Assembly: GCA_963575745.1 (NCBI GenBank)
Contig: CAUYUJ010017773.1
Span: forward strand, 62,001 to 126,000
Origin: Prorocentrum cordatum
Lineage: Eukaryota; Sar; Dinophyceae; Prorocentrales; Prorocentraceae
Length of the DNA: 64,000 nucleotides
Direction: 5' to 3'
Within the stretch, counting starts at the first letter, position 1, and each line of letters starts with the position of its first letter. The notes under the pieces are model-generated. The model did not search any database, was not told the DNA's origin, and was given only the letters and a program-made list of their open reading frames with translations. The position numbers and the translations under genes were made by a program. This document shows, one piece after another, positions 1 through 9,904 of the stretch.

Positions 1-374
1 ACCATCGCCCTGGAGTACTTGTTGTGCCAGTTTGGCGCAGGAACATCCGCAACTGCGGACTTGTTCTTTTTCTTTTTCGTTTTGGACTTCTCCTGCTTGT
101 GGAAGAGCCTCGCAAAGTCGACGCGTTCAATGTGTCCGCCACTGCGGTCCCTGATGCCAACGAGGAGGGTCCCTGATGGCTCGCCGCCCTTAATGCACAG
201 GTAGTTGCAGTGAGTCCGATTCCGAAACGTATCGTCCGCAACTGCGGCTGCACTGTCCCTCGCGTCGCGCTCCCCACTGAGTACCGCGCAGGTCTCGTCG
301 TCACACTCGCACAGGGCGATGATCTGGGCAGGGTCCGCGCGGAGCTGCGCCCACTCGTCCGCGCGTTGCGGCAG
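1..374 (-). CDS. Hypothetical protein, partial exon running off the left edge
   Basis: The minus strand is open for 124 codons from 374 to the window start. The translation looks like real protein: a Cys-rich stretch (IIALCECDDETCAVLSG), then RNRTHCNYLCIKGGEPSGT, LLVGIRDRSGGHIERVDFA, and a basic run (KSKTKKKKNK) resembling a nuclear localisation signal. No Met opens the frame and a stop lies at 375-377, so the segment is probably an internal exon whose 3' splice site lies just inside 374; the rest of the gene is outside the window. Two copies of the 12-bp palindrome fall in frame as Ala-Val-Ala-Asp (SAAAVADD, KSAVADV). I do not recognise the family. The Cys/His content could bind zinc, which is inference only. 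Confidence 0.5.
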   Translation of the reverse strand, partial: MPQRADEWAQLRADPAQIIALCECDDETCAVLSGERDARDSAAAVADDTFRNRTHCNYLCIKGGEPSGTLLVGIRDRSGGHIERVDFARLFHKQEKSKTKKKKNKSAVADVPAPNWHNKYSRAM

Positions 375-540
375 TCAGGGCGGCTTGCTCGCGTGACCGC
401 AATTGCGGGCAACAGGCCGGAGGAGGGGACGCAGGCGTGACCGTTGTTGCGGAGCGGTCCTGTAGTTTGCAGTATCGCTGCTTCTGTTAGGCGTCGCCGC
501 AGTAGCGGATCGCTGACGATCGAGCACGGAGGTTCGAAAC

Positions 541-680
541 AGAACTCCTCCCTCCCTCCTCCCTCTCCTCCCTCGCCCCTCCTCCACTTCCCCCCTCTCT
601 CCTCCTCCTTTCCCTCCCTCCTCCCAAGTTCGAATCCGACGCTACTCATTCCCTCACTCCCTCCCTCCCTCCCGTCGATA
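541..680. repeat. Pyrimidine-rich CTCC tract
   Basis: A simple-sequence stretch of CTCC/CCTCC lies between the two divergent genes. It contains no stable coding signal. It may sit in a 5' region or an intron; nothing in it decides which. Confidence 0.6.
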
Positions 681-780
681 TTCTCCGCATCCTGCTGCGG
701 CCATCCTGGCGCCGACCCCCCCTCTTGCCAGTTCCCGCGCCGTGTGCACGGGGCCTCCTCGGCAGCTCATCCGGCCCCAA

Positions 781-870
781 GGCCTTCGAGGGCTCCCGCT
801 CGCAGAATGCTTCAAAGCAGTGCCGGGGCACTGCTTTGAAGCATTCTGCGAGCGGGAGCCCTCGAGGGCC
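781..870. repeat. Near-perfect 90-bp palindrome with 44-bp arms
   Basis: Bases 781-824 and 827-870 are reverse complements with one mismatch, separated by GG. The core reads TTCAAAGCAGTGCC then GG then GGCACTGCTTTGAA. The same core recurs at 2885-2918 and as a half copy near 2929-2956, so this is a dispersed hairpin family rather than a chance palindrome. Confidence 0.9.
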
Positions 871-993
871 TCGCGGGGATCGCAGGGGCCGAGGGATTCA
901 TTCGTCTCGCCATTTGGCCCAACCGCGCGCGGCCCCACTGCCCGCGCCACCGCCTTGCCCGCAGTTGCGGCTGTGCTCAGCGCAGTAGCAAAC

Positions 994-1987
994 ATGCCGA
1001 CTTCGAGCGACTGGAGCCCTGCGTGCGTGGAGAAGGTCTTGTGCATCCGAAGAGGTTGGCTTGCGCTAACCACCCCCATCCCCGAAAACGATATCAAGGT
1101 GCTCCACGCAGGGCCCCTCGGAGAGATAAGCTTCGTGCGCGTGAACATGCAAAAGTCTTGGCTGCTCAAGGTGTGCGCGAAAGGTAATTAAACCGACCGC
1201 AGGCGCCTTGAAGGCGTCCAAGGCCTGGGACGCGCTGAAGAAAGAGCTCGCGAAGCAGGGCGGCGCCGCAGTTGCGGACGACGAGAGCGACGGCGACGCG
1301 GGGGGCGAAGCAGATGATCCCATGTCGGCCCTGGTCAGCTCCTCCAGCGACGCGAAGAAGCTGGCCGCGACCCCGAGCAAGAAGCAGAAGACTGGAACGC
1401 GTTCGGCGAGTACTGGCCTGCTGAGGGGAGAGGCCACGGAGTCGGCCACTGCCACTGTGCACTCCGTACAGATGCCCGCCAAGAGCCGCTTGAAGTATCC
1501 TGACGACAAGGCCATTCGACACGTGCGGGTGGCCAGCTTCAAGCGGAGGAAGTTGCGGCTCGACGCTGCAGACCTTGGGTGGCTGATCGAGATGATCGTG
1601 GGCGACGTGAGCCTCGCCGGTGTCCCCGACATCGACGACGGCGACAAGGACGAGGCCGCAGTGGCGGACAAAGAATGGGCAACGGCGGTTGACCCTGACA
1701 CCCCGCTGGCGAAGCACAGGGAGCTCGGCTCCCCCATGGCACAGGGGAGCGGGTCTGGCTTCACCGTCGCTTGGGACTTCAAGGGCGCTTGGGTCGCGAC
1801 GATCACGCGAGAGTGTGCCAACAAGGGCAAAACGATCGAGATGGATGTGAAGAAACTTACCAAGAAGTGGCAGTCGGCGCAGTCGTCGAAGGGCTATGAC
1901 TACGAGTGGGAGGGCACGACGCAGCAACAGCGCAAGCAAGCGGCTCTGGATTACCTCGAGCTCCAAGTCCCCAGTCTGTCCGACTGA
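994..1987 (+). CDS. Hypothetical acidic/basic protein, interrupted by a 19-nt frame-shifting segment
   Basis: An ATG at 994 opens MPTSSDWSPACVEKVLCIRR, which reads in frame to about 1183. The frame then hits TAA at 1189. The downstream frame, ALKASKAWDALKKELAKQGG and onward to a stop at 1985-1987, is clearly protein-like and contains KYPDDKAIRHVRVASFKRRK, LDAADLGWLIEMIVGDVSL and a C-terminal KKWQSAQSSKGYDYEWEG. Removing 1184-1202, which begins GTAATT and ends CGCAG, joins the two frames exactly, so the segment is either a tiny intron or an indel. The protein would be about 325 residues, with an Asp/Glu-rich then Ser/Lys-rich linker and a basic patch (KRRK). Two palindrome copies encode AAVAD in frame. 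No family is recognised. The gene diverges from the minus-strand gene at 1-374. Confidence 0.55.
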
Positions 1988-2267
1988 GGCCCGAAGCCGC
2001 ATGGCCCGCAGTTGCGGTGGGGCTACTGAGTGCCCGCAGTTGCGGGGCGGCTGGGTGCGAGTGGAAACGCGGAGGGCGAGGCGGTGTGAGGAGGCAGGCG
2101 GAAGGCGAAGGGGCGCCGTCGCGTTTTTGTCTAGGGTGTTCCACGGGTGCACGCCTAAGTGCGCCAACTTGTGCGGGCGAGCGTGTTTCTTAGAGAAGCA
2201 TTGAGTGAAGCATCGAGACCCTGTGCGCGCGATGATTGGGGCTTCCGCGCGGGCGTACTTCAACAGT

Positions 2268-2350
2268 AGCTCCTCCCTCCTCCCCTCCTTCTTCGCCCCT
2301 CCGCATCGTCTGCAGTTGCTCCTCCCTCCTCTCCTCCCTCTTCCTAGTTC
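2268..2350. repeat. CT-rich tract
   Basis: CTCC/CTTC-rich simple sequence downstream of the plus-strand gene. No other feature is seen in 1988-2490. Confidence 0.5.
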
Positions 2351-2494
2351 TGTATCCCGCAGCCGCGTGCCCCGCCCGAGTCGTTCGCCACGCGACCGCG
2401 CATGAATGTTCCCGTGGGGCGGACATGGTATGGCGAGGAGGACGGAACGCATTTCGAGGTGGAGTGGCTCCCTTACGACAGCGGCCGCGCACCG

Positions 2495-2860
2495 AGGAAA
2501 AGGGGGAGGAGGAGGAGGAGGGAGAGGAAAAGGGGGAGGAGGAGGAGGAGGAAGGAGGGGAGGAGGAGGAGGAGGAGGAGGAGGAGGAGGAGGAGGAGGA
2601 GGAGGAGGAGGACGAGGAGGAGGAGAAGGAGGAGAGGGAAAAGGGGGAGGGGGATAATTAGGAGGACGAGGGCGGAGAAATAGGACAAATGAGGAGGAGG
2701 CAGAGGAGGAGGACGAGGAGGAGAAGCAGGAAGAGGAGGAGGAGAGGGGGGAGGAAGAGCGCGCATGAGACGGAGAGAACGAGGTAGAGAGGGAACGGGG
2801 GAGGAGGGAGGACAAGGAAGAGGATACAGCGACGAGAAGAGGAGAAGGAACAGGCGAAGG
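2495..2860 (+). repeat. Purine-rich (GGA)n tract
   Basis: Long runs of GGA/GAG with interspersed AAA. The Glu/Arg/Gly-rich readings in all three frames are artefacts of this composition. GGA lies on the sense strand of the upstream gene, as with other genes in this window. Confidence 0.85.
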
Positions 2861-2884
2861 CTCCTGCTGATCGCATTTCCGCAT

Positions 2885-2956
2885 CGTTCAAAGCAGTGCC
2901 GGGGCACTGCTTTGAACGACTGGCGTTGTTCAAAGCAGTTCCCCGGCACTGTGGTC
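2885..2956. repeat. Hairpin of the TTCAAAGCAGTGCC family plus a half copy
   Basis: CGTTCAAAGCAGTGCC and GGCACTGCTTTGAACG flank GG at 2885-2918, giving 16-bp arms. A diverged half copy (TTCAAAGCAGTTCCCCGG) follows. The core matches the centre of the 781-870 palindrome. Confidence 0.85.
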
Positions 2957-2981
2957 GTCGACGCCATTATAAAGGCTTTCG

Positions 2982-4435
2982 GATTATTCGGTTTTCACAA
3001 CGTCCCAGACGGGCAAAAAAACCTTCAATATCGCCCCCAGACGGCCAAAGGGGCCCCCAAGAAGGGTCGAAGAGGGTTCAACAACAGCCCCCGAAGCCCC
3101 CAAGACAGCCCAAGAGGGCCCCCAGACGGCCCCAAGACGACACCTGTTCGAGCCTTCGGCCCCAAGACGCCCCCAGCCTGCCCCAAAAACAGCCCAAGAG
3201 GCCCTGAGGGACCGCCGACCCCTTGTGGGTCTCTAGGCGCGTGAGATGGTTCCCCCCCCAGAACCCCCCCCAAGGGACCCCAAACCGGAGATTTGACCCC
3301 CCCCCGGCCCCGGGCGACCCCGGACCGAACGCGTCACGGGGGAGCGGAGGGTTCCAAAACTGGCCATGAAGGCACCAGAACGCTCCCCAAACGGTCCCAG
3401 GGGGCCATGATTCGCAGAAATATGGCCCTGGACGCCCACGATGGCCTCCAGGCGGCCTCCGAAGCTGCCAAGACGCCACAAAAGGCCCCCAAGATGCGCC
3501 CCAAAAGAGCCCCAAAAAACAAAAATCGTCCCGTTCCCTTTCGAAAAAAACAAGCATTTTTCGCATGCTCGCCTATTCGGTTTTCACAACGTCCCAGACG
3601 GGCAAAAAAACCTTCAATATCGCCCCCAGACGGCCAAAGGGGCCCCCAAGAAGGGTCGAAGAGGGTTCAACAACAGCCCCCGAAGCCCCCAAGACAGCCC
3701 AAGAGGGCCCCCAGACGGCCCCAAGACGACACCTGTTCGAGCCTTCGGCCCCAAGACGCCCCCAGCCTGCCCCAAGAACAGCCCAAGAGGCCCTGAAGGA
3801 CCGCCGACCCCTTGTGGGTCTCTAGGCGCGTGAGATGGTTCCCCCCCCAGAACCCCCCCCCAAGGGACCCCAAACCGGAGATTTGACCCCCCCCCGGCCC
3901 CGGGCGACCCCGGACCGAACGCGTCACGGGGGAGCGGAGGGTTCCAAAACTGGCCATGAAGGCACCAGAACGCTCCCCAAACGGTCCCAGGGGGCCATGA
4001 TTCGCAGAAATATGGCCCTGGACGCCCACGATGGCCTCCAGGCGGCCTCCGAAGCTGCCAAGACGCCACAAAAGGCCCCCAAGATGCGCCCCAAAAGAGC
4101 CCCAAAAAACAAAAATCGTCCCGTTCCCTTTCGAAAAAAAAACAAGCATTTTTCGCATGGCCGCCTATTCGGTTTTCACAACGTCCCAGACGGGCAAAAA
4201 AACCTTCAATATCGCCCCAAGACGGCCAAAGGGGCCCCCAAGAAGGGTCGAAGAGGGTTCAACAACAGCCCCCGAAGCCCCCAAGACAGCCCAAGAGGGC
4301 CCCCAGACGGCCCCAAGACGACACCTGTTCGAGCCTTCGGCCCCAAGACGCCCCCAGCCTGCCCCAAGAACAGCCCAAGAGGCCCTGAGGGACCGCCGAC
4401 CCCTTGTGGGTCTCTAGGCGTGTGAAATGGATTCT
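2982..4435 (+). repeat. Tandem repeat, about 590-bp unit, about 2.4 copies
   Basis: The anchor TTTTCACAACGTCCCAGACG recurs at 2992, 3581 and 4173 (spacings 589 and 592). Each unit joins a CCCAAGA(C/G)GGCC-rich half to a half containing CGGAGATTTGACCCC and GGCCATGATTCGCAGAAAT. Pro/Lys/Arg-rich readings on plus and Gly/Trp-rich readings on minus follow the repeat and change frame between copies, so I do not call a gene. A further copy lies at 5912-6545. Confidence 0.9.
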
Positions 4436-5121
4436 CCTTTCTAAAAGACTAATAGATTCTACCCCCCCCCTCCCCGGACTTATCGGCCCCCCAGCGCGTG
4501 CTGTAAATTACATACGATTCTGACCACATGTCCATCCTAAGTATGAATTCGTACCATCCCAGCCAAACCGGTATCCCCCCCCTGCGGTTCCCTGTCAAAT
4601 AACCATATGCGGTGACATGTTTTGTTCTAACATATCACTTGTTCACGAATCCCTTGCAAAAAATGGAACGAAGTGCACACGCGCGCGTCGTGGCGGGCGC
4701 ATGCCGAAATCCTTTGAAAACCTTCGGTTCCGGAGAAATTTCAAAATTGAATTTCCAAAAAACATATAAAAACACATGGTTTCGCAACACTGATTCAAAA
4801 AAACAACTTACGCGCGACCTCTTGCGAAATCTTAAGAAAACCATAGGTTTTCCAAGATTTTCACAAAATGCTACCAAACGGGCTTCGCGCGCGCGCGCAT
4901 GTCGAAATCTGTCGAACGCTCTTGCGCGTGTGCCGTCGCGAGAATCCTCTGCAAAAAACAGGACGAAGTGCAGACGCGCGCGTCGTCGCGGGCGTATGCC
5001 GAAATCCTTCAAAAACCTTCGGTTTCGGAAGAATGTCGAAATCGTGCGTCCAAAAAACCTACAAAAACACAAGGTTTCGCAACACGGGTTTTCAACAAAA
5101 TTGTGCGCGCGCGCTCTTGCG
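4436..5121 (+). repeat. AT-richer island with a degenerate 295-bp tandem repeat
   Basis: 4436-4640 is unique-looking, unusually AT-rich sequence. From about 4640 a degenerate repeat begins: GCAAAAAA followed by GGAACGAAGTGCACACGCGC near 4656 recurs as GGACGAAGTGCAGACGCGCG near 4951, and AAAACACA(T/A)GGTTTCGCAACAC recurs about 300 bases on. The poly-A-rich, CGCG-studded sequence differs sharply from the GC-rich surroundings. No gene is seen. Confidence 0.7.
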
Positions 5122-5152
5122 TCGTCGTCGTCGTCGTCGTCCTCCCTCCTCC

Positions 5153-5187
<35 letters not shown>

Positions 5188-5785
5188 TTCTGTCTTTCCT
5201 CGTCGTCTTTGGCGTCGTCGTCGTTTCCGTCGTCGTTGTCGCCGTGGTCGTCCTTCCTCCCTCGTTGTCTTCGTCGGCGTCTCGTCGTGCCCTCCTATTT
5301 CGTCGCCGTCGTCGTCGTCGTCGTCGTCGTCGTGGTCTTCACTCCTCCCTCGTCGTTATCCTCCTCCCTCGTCGTCGTCGTCCGTCGTCGGCGTCTCGTC
5401 GTCGTCCCTCCTATTTCGTCGCGTCGTCGTCGTCGTCTTCGTCGTCGTTGTCATCGTCGTCGTCTTCCCTCCTTCCTCGTCGTTGTCGTCGTCGGCGTTT
5501 CCGTCCTTCCTCCTTCTTCGTCGTTGGCGTCGTCGCCGTCTTCCCTCCTCCATCGTCGTTGTCGTCGTTGTCGCCGTCGTCGTTTTTTCTCCTCCCACGT
5601 CGTCGTCTCCGTTGGCGACGTCGTCGTCGTCTTCGTCGTCGGCGTCGGCGTCGTTGTCGTCATCGTCGGTGTCGTCGTCGTCGTTGTCGTCGTCGAAAAC
5701 ATTGGAGACGTCGTCGGTGTCGTCGCAGTCGCTGTCGGCGGCGCCGTCGTCGTCGATGTCGCTGTCGTCGTCGGCATCGGTGTCG
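5122..5785 (+). repeat. (GTC/CGT)n microsatellite region
   Basis: About 660 bases dominated by GTCGTC with CCTCC interruptions. Ser/Val/Arg readings on plus and Asp/Thr readings on minus are compositional. Confidence 0.9.
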
Positions 5786-5911
5786 TGGCCAAGTGCCACG
5801 CAGTACCTACCGTCACGGTCTTGTCTGAAGATGTCTTGCGTCCAAGTTGCGGGTGGGAGGGTGGGATGTTTGCACGAGCAGTGGAGAGGACAGCTTCAAG
5901 ACAGTCGAAGT

Positions 5912-6545
5912 GGTTCCCCCCCATAGAACCCCTCCCAAGGGACCCCAAACCGGAGATTTGACCCTCCCCCCCGGCCCCGGGCGACCCCGGACCGAACGCG
6001 TCACGGGGGAGCGGAGGGTTCCAAAACTGGCCATGAAGGCACCAAAACGCTCCCCAGACGGTCCCAGAGGGGCCACGATTCGCAGAAATATGGCCCTGGA
6101 CGCCCACGATGGCCTCCAGGCGGCCTCCGAAGCTGCCAAGACGCCCCAAAAGGCCCCCAAGATGCGCCCCAAAAGGGTCCCAAGAAACAAAAATCGTCCC
6201 ATTCCCGTCGAAAAACAAACATGTTTCGCATGTTCGCCTATTCGGTTTTCACAACGTCCCAGACGGACAAAAAAACCTTCAATATCGCCCCCAGACGGCC
6301 AAAGGGGCCCCCAAAAAGGGTCGAAGAGGGTTCAACAACAGCCCCCGAAACCCCCAAGACAGCCCAAGAGGGCCCCCAGACGGCCCCAAGACGACACCTG
6401 TTCGAGCCTTCGGCCCCAGGACGCCCCCAGCCTGCCCCAAGAACAGCCCAAGAGGCCCTGAGGGACCGCCGACCCCTTGTGGGTCTCTAGGCGTGTGAAA
6501 TGGTTCCCCCCCCAGAACCCCCCCCCAAGGGACCCCAAACCGGAG
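5912..6545 (+). repeat. Dispersed copy of the 590-bp repeat, phase-shifted
   Basis: It starts in the half containing CGGAGATTTGACC, passes through TTTTCACAACGTCCCAGACG at 6246, and ends back in that half. It is therefore a permuted unit separated from the main array by the AT-rich island and GTC tract. Confidence 0.85.
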
Positions 6546-7000
6546 ATTTAACCCCCTCTTGAGCCCCTCTTGGGGCCGTCTTGGGGCCCTCTTGGGCGAT
6601 CTTGAGCGCCTCGTGGGCCGTCTTGGGGGGCGCGCTTGGGCCGTCTTGGGGCTCTCTTGCGCCGTCGTGGCGCCCTTTTTGGGTGTCTCTTGGGCCGCGT
6701 TGAGCTGATTTCTGGGCCCTCGTGGGCTGTCTTGGACAGTCGGAAACACGAAACAGCGAGAACACGAAACACCTTCAAAAACCATCGAAATAACACTTTG
6801 TTCGCCTCCTGAGTGCCTCGTGGGAATCCTTTTGAGAGCATCTTGGCCGTCTTGAAGCACTCTCGGGCTGTCTTTGAGCCATGTTGGACCAATTCTGAAA
6901 CGCTCTTGTGCGGTCTTGGGCTCTCTTAAAGCGTTCTTGGGCCATCTTGGCGCCCTCTTGCCCCCTTTGACGTTGTTTGGCGCCCCCCGCCGAGCCCGAA
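6546..7000 (+). repeat. Short-period GGGCCGTCTTGG / GGCCCTCTTGGG repeats
   Basis: Degenerate 10-14-bp repeats built on CTTGGG, densest at 6546-6740 and decaying to about 7000. They are the reverse-complement style of the CCCAAGA motif in the 590-bp units. The same motif class returns at 13845-14240. Confidence 0.75.
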
Positions 7001-7054
7001 ACGGCCAGAAGATAGATCAGTGCACTTTGGGGTGCCCGGGACCCCCTATCCATT

Positions 7055-7060
7055 ATATAC

Positions 7061-7092
<32 letters not shown>

Positions 7093-7097
7093 CAAAA
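7055..7097. repeat. Compound TA / GA microsatellite
   Basis: TATATACATATATATATA runs directly into (GA)n, then AACAAAAAAC. The same TA-GA-ACAAAAA order occurs at 9298-9386. Confidence 0.85.
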
Positions 7098-7269
7098 AAC
7101 AAATTATCCCGGCAAAGCAACCTAACAGCGATGTGTAGAAGCATATCTGAAAGCATTCCCCTTAAGATTCAGATGAAAATCCAGTTGTAGAATTCTGCAG
7201 TTCTCGCAGTCGTAGTCGCATTCGCGATGACAGTCGCAGCGGCAACGGCAGTCGCAGTCAAAGCCTCAG

Positions 7270-8035
7270 CCTCAGCCTGCTCCTCCTCCTCCTCCTCCTC
7301 TATTTCTCCTGCGGCTCTCCCCTCTCCTCTCCTCCGCCTCTTCCTCCTGCTCGTCCTCGTTCTCGTCCTCCTAGTCTGCTCCGGAGCTACCCTCCTGGAT
7401 GCTCTCTCTCTCCTCCTACTCCTCCTCTTCTCCTCCTGGTGGTCTCGCTCTCGACCCGCTGGGCACTCTCCCCCCCCTCCCTCCTCGTCCTCTCCTCCTC
7501 CTCCTCGTCCTCCTCCTCCTCTTCCTCCTCCCTCCTCCTCCTCCTCCTCCTTCTCCTCCCTCCTCCTGGTAGTCCTCCCCCTCCCCTCCTCCTCCTCCTC
7601 CTCCTCTTCCTGGTCGTCCTCGTTCTCGTCCTCCTCGTCTTGCTCGTCCTCCTCCTCCTGGTGTTCTCTCCTCCTCCTCCTCCTCCTCCTCCTCCTCCTC
7701 CTCCTCCTGGTGGTCCTCGTTCTCCTCCTCCTGGTACTCTCCCCCCCCCTCCTCCTCCTCCTCCTCGTCCTCGTCCTCCTCCTCCTCCTCCTCCTCTTCC
7801 TCCTCCTCCTCCTCCTCCTCCTCCTCCTCCTCCTCCTCCTCCTGGTACTCCTCCCCCTCCCCTCCTCCTCCTCCTCCTCCTCTTCCTGATCGTCCTCCTC
7901 CTCCTGGTCGTCCTCCTCCTGCTCGTCCTCCTCCTCCTCCTCCTGCTCGTCCTTCTTCTCCTGCTCCTCCTGCTCCTCGTCCTGCTCCTGCTCGTCCTCG
8001 TCCTCCTGGTCTTGCTCGTCCTCCTCCTCGTCGTG
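7270..8035 (+). repeat. (TCC)n tract inside element A
   Basis: About 770 bases of CTCCTC with occasional TGGTCG or CGTTCTCG. Open frames in every direction reflect the lack of A and absence of stop codons, not genes. The corresponding position in element B holds CAGCCT-type repeats instead. Confidence 0.9.
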
Positions 8036-8045
8036 CTCTTGCCCC

Positions 8046-8545
8046 TGCTGAAAATGTGGCCCAGGAATGGGAGTTCTGGGAAGTCGAAGAGCACGAAGTT
8101 GCCTACAGTTGGCTACGGGCATTCAAAATGTGGCCCGGGAATGGAGTTCTGGGAACTCGAAGAGCACGAAGTGGCCTACAGTTGGCTCCGGGCATTCAAA
8201 ATGTGGCCCGGGAATGGAGTTCTGGGAAACTCGAAAGAGCACGAAGTGGCCTACAGTTGGCTCCGGGCATCCAAAATGTGGCCCGGGAATGGAGTTCTGG
8301 GAAATCGAAGAGCACGAAGTGGCCTACAGTTGGCTCCGGGCATCCAGAATGTGGCCCGGGAATGGAGTTCTGGGAAGTCGAAGAGCACGAAGTGTATGAC
8401 TGTTGCGTCCGGCTATTCCAAAATGTGGCCCGGGAATGGCGTTCTGGGATCTCGAAGAGCACGAAGTGTGTGACTGTTGCATCCGGTTATTCAGAATGAG
8501 CCTGGGAATGGAGTTCTGGGAACTCGAAGAGCACGAAGTGTGTGA
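8046..8545 (+). repeat. 73-bp tandem repeat of element A
   Basis: The anchor AAAATGTGGCCCGGGAATGG recurs at 8125, 8198 and 8273, with variants before and after (spacings 73-75). Each unit also contains GAGTTCTGGGAACTCGAAGA and GCACGAAGTGGCCTACAGTT. Because 73 is not a multiple of three, the reading frame rotates and no protein is implied. The same array is inverted at 11437-11790. Confidence 0.9.
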
Positions 8546-8678
8546 CTGTTGGTGAAAAACGAGCCCGGCACCCTGCCGCCCGGCAACTCCCAACACCTGC
8601 CCGGACCCCCCTGTGGAGTGATCTGTGAGCTCTTTTTACACCACTAGAAACCTATCAGTCTTCGCTGTTAGGTAAAAA

Positions 8679-9297
8679 CATCGCGCGCGCTTCGCGCGCG
8701 CTCAAGATCTAGCTAGGCTTGATCGGCCAACTCATGTAATATCATTTTGGTCGCTTCCTGCGTCCAGGGACTCCCTTGGAGGCCCTGCGCAAGCCTCGGA
8801 ATCGTATAGAAGGGAAATGCGGAAACGCAGAAATCATTAATTCATTTCCTTTCGGTATTCAACGATCTGGGGCCCTCAGATGCTTCCTGGGTTTTTTGGG
8901 GGAGGTGACGGTGTCTGAATTGTGGTGTGTTGTGCGAGAGTAGACCGGGGGCCAAACTTGAAAAACAAGAAAAAGGAATTGTGGGATGTCCATTTTTTCC
9001 AGTTCCTCGGCGTCGTTCGGCGCTGTGTTTTGTTTGTGCCTCGTGGGTTTTGTTAGCCCGGCTCCTCAGAGGTGTTGGTCCTTCCGGACCCCCTGGGGGT
9101 TCTGGAGGCCTCCTGTAGGCCTGGAGAGCCGTGTCTCGGGCTGCGCGGGAGCGTGTTGGGCCGTTCTTTACGCTCTGGGGGCTCCTTAGGGTCGTCTTGG
9201 GCTGTCTTTGGGCGTCTTGGGGGTCCCCCGGGAAGCCGGGAGGCGCGGTACTGGCCAAATGTCAGGGGATGTGCGGGATCTCCGAGTCAGAGTCCCA
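8679..9297. other. Intergenic sequence with one GC hairpin
   Basis: 8683-8702 holds GCGCGCGC, TTC, GCGCGCGC (8-bp arms). The rest shows scattered CTTGGG-type degenerate repeats after about 9180. I see no gene. Confidence 0.5.
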
Positions 9298-9298
9298 C

Positions 9299-9329
<31 letters not shown>

Positions 9330-9388
9330 GAAAAAACAAAGAGAGAGAGAGAGAGAGAGAGAACAAAAACAAAAAAAACAAAAAAACG
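9298..9388. repeat. Compound (TA)n (GA)n (ACAAAA)n microsatellite
   Basis: TA repeats, a short spacer, GA repeats, then ACAAAA-rich sequence, in the same order as at 7055-7097. Confidence 0.9.
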
Positions 9389-9517
9389 GGAATTCTGGGA
9401 ATCCCCTTTTGGTCCCAACCCTCCTTGTGTTGGGCACTCGTTTTGAATAGAGCACTGTGGTATCCACCTCCCGCCCTCTCCTCCTTCTTCTCTCCTGTGT
9501 TCGCGGTGCCCTGCTGG

Positions 9518-9822
9518 GCTGCGATCTGCGCAACTGTCGCCACTTTCGTGGGCTCCTGGGAGGCCCAGCGGAGGTACGTCCTACGCGGACCACTTTGAGG
9601 CCTCCCTGCCCCCTCCGGGGCTGCGATCTAGGCAACTGTCGCCACTTTCGTGGGTTCCTGGGAGGCCCAGCAGAGGTACGTCCTACGCGGACCACTTTGA
9701 GGCCTCCCTGTCCCCTGCGGGGCTGCGATCTGGCAACTGTCGCCACTTTCGTAAGTTCCTGGGAGGCCCAGCAGAGGTACGTCCTACGCGGACCACTTTG
9801 AGGCCTCCCTGTCCCCTGCGGG
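9518..9822 (+). repeat. 102-bp tandem repeat, three copies
   Basis: GGCTGCGATCT starts units at about 9518, 9620 and 9722. Each unit contains CAACTGTCGCCACTTTCGT and AGGTACGTCCTACGCGGACC. 102 is a multiple of three, so all frames repeat, but there is no start/stop pattern or unit divergence that would favour coding. Confidence 0.9.
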
Positions 9823-9904
9823 CGCACCTGTCGCACCTGGCGCCCCCTGGCGCAGTGGACGCCCAAAAGGCAAACACGCCAAAAATATCAGTTTCCCCAA
9901 AGGA

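Larger units (their letters stand above)
47..2045. repeat. Cluster of a 12-bp imperfect palindrome, CCGCA NN TGCGG
   Basis: Copies at 47-58, 136-147 (one mismatch), 236-247, 397-408 (CCGCAATTGCGG, a perfect palindrome), 441-452 (mismatched), 497-508, 959-970, 1266-1277, 1656-1667, 2006-2017 and 2034-2045. The arms are 5 bp and the central dinucleotide is usually AC or GT. Copies fall both between and inside the two divergent coding regions. I noticed only one similar site elsewhere (37525-37536, one mismatch). Confidence 0.85.
7098..8678 (+). mobile_element. Element A: unclassified element with 10-bp terminal inverted repeats and satellite cargo
   Basis: The left end has CCTAACAGCG at 7121-7130 and the right end CGCTGTTAGG at 8663-8672, perfect inverted repeats. 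Outside them, AACAAATTATCCCGGCAAAG on the left and TAAAAA on the right are shared with element B, so the true ends lie a little outside the inverted repeat. Order inside: an end segment (7121-7200), GCAGTC/GCAACGGCAGTC repeats (7200-7260), a TCC tract (7270-8035), a 73-bp tandem array (8046-8545), and an end segment containing CTAGAAACCTATCAG. It has no credible coding sequence, so if mobile it would be non-autonomous. Copy B lies inverted at 11305-13462. Confidence 0.7.

Noticed and set aside
5122-5785. Asp/Thr-rich acidic protein on minus
   Set aside because: Pure GTC microsatellite reading.
2982-6545. Pro/Lys/Arg-rich and Gly/Trp-rich frames in the 590-bp repeat
   Set aside because: Frame is not preserved between copies and both strands are equally open.
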